This document shows positions 61,016-64,000 of a DNA stretch of 64,000 nucleotides, piece after piece (position 1 is the first letter of the stretch; every line of letters starts with the position of its first letter). The notes below the pieces were generated by a model. That model was not told the origin of the DNA. It ran no database searches and saw only the letters and a program-made list of their open reading frames with translations. Made by a program: the position numbers and the translations under genes. The DNA comes from Numida meleagris (lineage: Eukaryota > Chordata > Aves > Galliformes > Numididae): assembly GCF_002078875.1 (NCBI RefSeq), contig NC_034414.1:31593635-31657634 (forward strand), written 5' to 3'.

Positions 61016-61663
61016 GATTGCGAAGAGCTATGTCTGAGACGCAGCCACCATCAGGTTGAGAGCTTGTGAGCTAAAATCAAGGATTGGTCCAGTAAAGGAG
61101 ATCTAGTGGTTGGGGTCTGTTAAAGGCCACCTGATCAGGGGGAGCCTATTGACGAGGCCTTCTTGCTCCAGCTGCAGGAAGTGTTACACTTGCAGGCTCT
61201 TGTCCTGATGGGGGATTTCAACCACCTGGATATCTGCTGGGATAGCAGCATGGTGGGTGGCAGACAATCCAGGAGATTCCTGGAGTCTGTTGAGGATAGC
61301 TTCCTGGTCCAGGTATTAGATGGACCGACCCAAGGTGAAGCCCTACTGGACCTCTTGCTCACCAATGTGGAGAAGAGCATTAGAGAGATTAAGATTGGAG
61401 ACAGCCTGTGCTGTAGTGACCATGTCCTGGTGGAGTTTGTGATCTTGAAGAATGCAGGCCTGGCAAAAAGCAGAGTCAGGACCCTGATCTTTGGGAGAGC
61501 AAAATTCTGGCTGCTCAAGGGATTGCTGGATTGGATCCCCTGGGAAACCATCCTTAAGGGCATGGATACAGAACAGAGCTGGCAGCTCTTTGAGGACACA
61601 CTTCTGAGAGCACAACGGCTCTCCGTCCCTCAGCAGGAGAAGGTGAGTAGGGGAGGCAGGTGA
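61016..61663 (+). pseudogene. CR1 ORF2 endonuclease domain, with stop codons
   Basis: This is the C-terminal two thirds of an APE-type endonuclease. Visible motifs are VVGVC-x-RPPDQ (about 61109-61138), LVLMGDFNHLDICW (61199-61240, the GDFN box) and CSDHVLVEF (61412-61438, the SDH catalytic box). The frame continues into the linker (RVRTLIFGRAKFWLLKGLLD, IPWETIL). In-frame stops lie at 61067-61069 (expected W, TGA), 61121-61123 (expected Y, TAA) and 61661-61663 (TGA). The N-terminal catalytic part is missing through 5' truncation, so it is inactive. Confidence 0.9.
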
Positions 61664-62034
61664 CTGATGTGGCTGAGCAAGGATCTGCAGCTTAAACTGA
61701 GGGAAAACTGGGAAATGTACAGGAAGTGGAAGCAGGGTTGTGTAGCCTGGGAGCAATACAGGGCCGTTGTCAGCCTGTGTAGGATTAGGAAAGCCAAGGT
61801 ACAGATGGAGCTGAACTTGGAGAGGGGTGTGAAAGATACCAAGAAGGGGTACTACAGGTACATAGGCAGGAGTAGACAGGCCAAGGAGAGTGTTCCCTCT
61901 CAGATAAAAGGTAATGGACAGTTGGCTTCCTCAGACATAAAAAAGCTGAGGTACTCAGTGAGTGTTTTGCCTCAGTCTTCTCTGGTGATCAGGCTTCCCA
62001 TGTCTGCCAGGACCCTGAACCTCTAGGTGAGGGT
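61664..62034 (+). pseudogene. CR1 ORF2 endonuclease-RT linker, frameshifted
   Basis: The frame continues from the stop at 61661 as WLSKDLQLKLRENWEMYRKW, then YYRYIGRSRQAKE and [12 protein letters not shown]. Near 61943 a one-base shift in an A-run moves it out of frame. The correct continuation [20 protein letters not shown] is in the frame that leads into the RT at 62035. This region is typical of the CR1 linker between endonuclease and RT. Confidence 0.88.
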
Positions 62035-63123
62035 GTGGGGAGCAGATTCCATCCCACTGCAACAGTGGAACAGGTCCAAGACCTTCTCATGCAACTGAAT
62101 GTATGTAAGTCCATGGGGCCAGATGACATCCATTCCAGGATTCTGAGAGAGATGGCTGATGTGGTTGCCAAGCCATTCTCAATTGTATTTGAAAAATCAT
62201 GGCTGCCAGGTGAAGTCCCCAGTGACTGGAAAAAGGGAAACATTACTCCCATTTTTAAGAAAGGGAGAAAGGAAGACCCGTGGAACTACAGGCCAGTGAG
62301 CCTCACCTCTGTGCCTGGGAAGATCATGGAGCAGACCCCTCTAGAAGCTATGTTAATGCACATAGAAGACAAAGAGGTGATCCAAGACAGCCAACATGGC
62401 TTCACCAAGGACAGATCATGCCTGACCAATCTGGTGGCCCTCTATGATGGAGTGACGGCATCAGTGGACAGGGGAAGGGTGACGGATGTCATCTTCCCAG
62501 ACTTCTGCAAAGCCTTTGACAGGGTCCCTCACCACATCCTTCTCTCTAAATTGGAGAGGTATGGATTTGAAGGATGGACTGTTTGGTGGATTAAAAACTG
62601 GTTGGCTGGACACAGCCAAATGGTTCTAATTAATGGTTCTATGTCAGGATGGAGGCCGGTCACAAGCGGTGTCCCTCAGGGGTTGGTCATGGGACTGGTG
62701 CTCTTCAACATCTTCATCAGTGACATAGACGATGTCATCGAGTGCACCCTCAGCAAGTTTGCAGATGACACCAAGCTGAGCAGTGCAGTCCATACATTGG
62801 AGGGAAGAGAAATAATCCAGAGGGACCTGGACAGGCTGGAGAAGTGGGCCCATGAGAACCTAATGAGGTTCAACGAGGTCAAATGCAAGGTGCTGCACTT
62901 GGGCCAAGGCAATCCTACGTATTTATACAAACTGGGGAAAGATCTACTTGAGAGTAGCCCTGCAGCGAAGGACTTGGGGCTCCTGGTGGACGGGAAGCTG
63001 GACATGAGCCAGCAGTGCGCACGCTTGCAGCCCAAAAGGCCAACTATGTTCTGGGCTGCATTAAAAGAGGAGTGGCCAGCAGGGAGAGGGAGGCGATTGT
63101 CCCCCTCTACTCAGCTCTTGTGA
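62035..63123 (+). pseudogene. CR1 reverse transcriptase, nearly intact
   Basis: This is a 362-codon open frame that includes the RT domain. Motifs in order are [20 protein letters not shown] (about residue 30), [97 protein letters not shown], and [15 protein letters not shown] with the FADD active site at residues 242-245 (62758-62769). The thumb segment [20 protein letters not shown] and [16 protein letters not shown] follow. At about 63021 the frame is lost (net +2 or -1 bases), so residues after SQQCA are not CR1. The start is the first GTG of the frame and is not a true initiation site, since RT is internal to ORF2. The copy is dead, but the palm is preserved. Confidence 0.93.
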
Positions 63124-63206
63124 GGCCCCATCTGGAGTACTGTGTCCAGGCCTGGGGCCCCCAGCGCAAGAAAGCTCCTAGAACAGGTCCAGAGGTGGGC
63201 TACTAA
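63015..63206 (+). pseudogene. CR1 ORF2 segment after the thumb
   Basis: In this frame the sequence resumes as [20 protein letters not shown] then [19 protein letters not shown], and then leaves the ORF2 frame at about 63168. There the copy reads AAGAAAGCTCCTAGAACAG, whereas related CR1 sequences (for example the copy near 28.55 kb) keep an extra stretch encoding KDIELLEQV. The same change occurs in the 16.5 kb copy. Confidence 0.9.
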
Positions 63207-63555
63207 GATGATCAGAGGGCTGGAGCACCTCTCCTATGAAGAAAGATTGAGGAAACTGGGCTTATTTTGCTTGGAGAAGAGAAGGCTCCGGGGAGACCTC
63301 ATTGTGGCCTTCCATTACTTGAAGGGAGCGTATAAACAGGAGAGTGTACAACTGTTTACATGGGTGGATAGTGATAGGACAAGGGGGAATGGTTTTAAAC
63401 TAAGACAGCAGAGGTTTAGGTTAGATATTAGGAGGAAGTTTTTCACACAGAGGGTGGTGACACGCTGGAACAGGTTGCCCAAGGAGGTTGTAGATGCCCC
63501 ATCCCTGGAAGCATTCAAGGCCAGGCTGGACATGGCTCTGAGCAGCCTGGTCTAG
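63142..63555 (+). pseudogene. CR1 ORF2 C-terminal segment
   Basis: This frame carries [20 protein letters not shown], then [60 protein letters not shown] and ends [22 protein letters not shown] at a TAG (63553-63555). This is the usual end of CR1 ORF2. It is complete here, unlike in the 16.5 kb copy. Confidence 0.9.
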
Positions 63556-63645
63556 TGGTTGGCAACCCTGCACTCAGCAGGGGGGTTGAATCTCGATGAT
63601 CTTTGAGGTCCCTTTCAACCCAGGCCATTCAGTGATTCTATGATT

Positions 63646-64000
63646 ATTGATTCTGATTTGCTAATTTGCAGAGATGCTATATTTCTAATTTCTTCCATTG
63701 CTTTTCCAGTGCCTAAAGATATAGACAAATATCTTGGTCCATACAGTGCACTTGATGGTTTTACACACCTGTCAGCATCCTAGCCTCTGATTGTGTTCTT
63801 CAGCCAGACATGAAGTAGGTATTTATTTACTTTATCATTTTTATGTTTACAGTTAATTTTTCATTCAGCTGATTAATAGGAACAAGAAATGCTTGAGTTC
63901 TCCTCTTGGCCTTGACATACTGCAAATATATCCACTCATCTGTTTTTAATCTCCCTTGAAGGAATGCTATGAAGAATAGTCACAACTTATAAAATACTTT
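63646..64000. other. AT-rich non-coding sequence, no gene seen
   Basis: Unique AT-rich flank after the CR1 3' end. No exon, RNA gene or repeat is recognised. Confidence 0.7.

Larger units (their letters stand above)
61000..63645 (+). mobile_element. Long 5'-truncated CR1 with endonuclease and RT regions
   Basis: This is the longest CR1 in the window, about 2.65 kb. The 5' truncation lies within the endonuclease region (first recognisable coding near 61016, EELCLRRSHHQVES). It then carries the rest of the endonuclease, the linker, the complete RT, the C-terminal segment, and a 3' UTR with a GTGGTTGGCAACCCTGCACT stretch. The 3' end is short, with only two ATTCTATG-type octamers (63627-63645). 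It shares a subfamily with the copy at 16511-17824. Its left boundary is known only to about 20 bases, and no clear target duplication is seen, as usual for CR1. Confidence 0.95.

Noticed and set aside
61135..61756. Minus-strand open frames of 154 and 137 codons
   Set aside because: They are antisense shadows of the CR1 endonuclease and linker regions.

Overview
This window looks like a piece of a bird nuclear genome. It is AT-rich, non-coding vertebrate DNA in which the only recognisable coding material is transposon-derived. The main evidence is a set of CR1 non-LTR retrotransposons with the avian 3' tail (tandem ATTCTATG octamers, clearest at 17761-17824). A relic of a Galluhop-like mariner at about 57.2-57.5 kb also points to birds, perhaps galliforms. 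That last step is inference, because no sequence comparison could be run.

Layout. From 1 to 16.05 kb there is unique AT-rich sequence with no supportable exon. From 16053 to 19562 there is a nested CR1 locus: an older minus-strand CR1 split by a younger plus-strand CR1 (about 16511-17824). From 19.6 to 26.2 kb there is unique sequence with a few short structured motifs. At 26.2-27.4 kb lies an ancient plus-strand CR1, at 28404-28985 a younger 5'-truncated plus-strand CR1 3' end, and at about 30.5-31.0 kb an ancient minus-strand CR1 RT fragment. From 31 to 57 kb there is a long stretch of mostly unique sequence. It contains an old LINE/SINE-type tail (about 47.65-47.75 kb), a tRNA-like SINE head on the minus strand (about 51.4-51.48 kb), some palindromes, and segments that look like candidate conserved non-coding elements. 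The mariner relic lies at about 57217-57460 and a doubtful CR1 scrap at about 58.25-58.35 kb. The last large feature is a long plus-strand CR1 (about 61.0-63.645 kb) that keeps part of the endonuclease and the whole reverse transcriptase region, but broken by stops and frameshifts.

No host protein-coding gene, rRNA, functional tRNA or CRISPR array could be supported. Short open frames outside the transposons look like chance frames in AT-rich DNA. The window could be an intron of a large gene or an intergenic gene desert, and the sequence alone does not decide. I did not find a convincing new biological system. The most informative observations are: the nested CR1 pair; two same-family CR1 copies sharing one frameshift; a CR1 copy that lost its RT catalytic core through an in-frame deletion; an internally deleted mariner; a tRNA-like SINE head; and two unusual palindromes near 45.2 and 45.6 kb.
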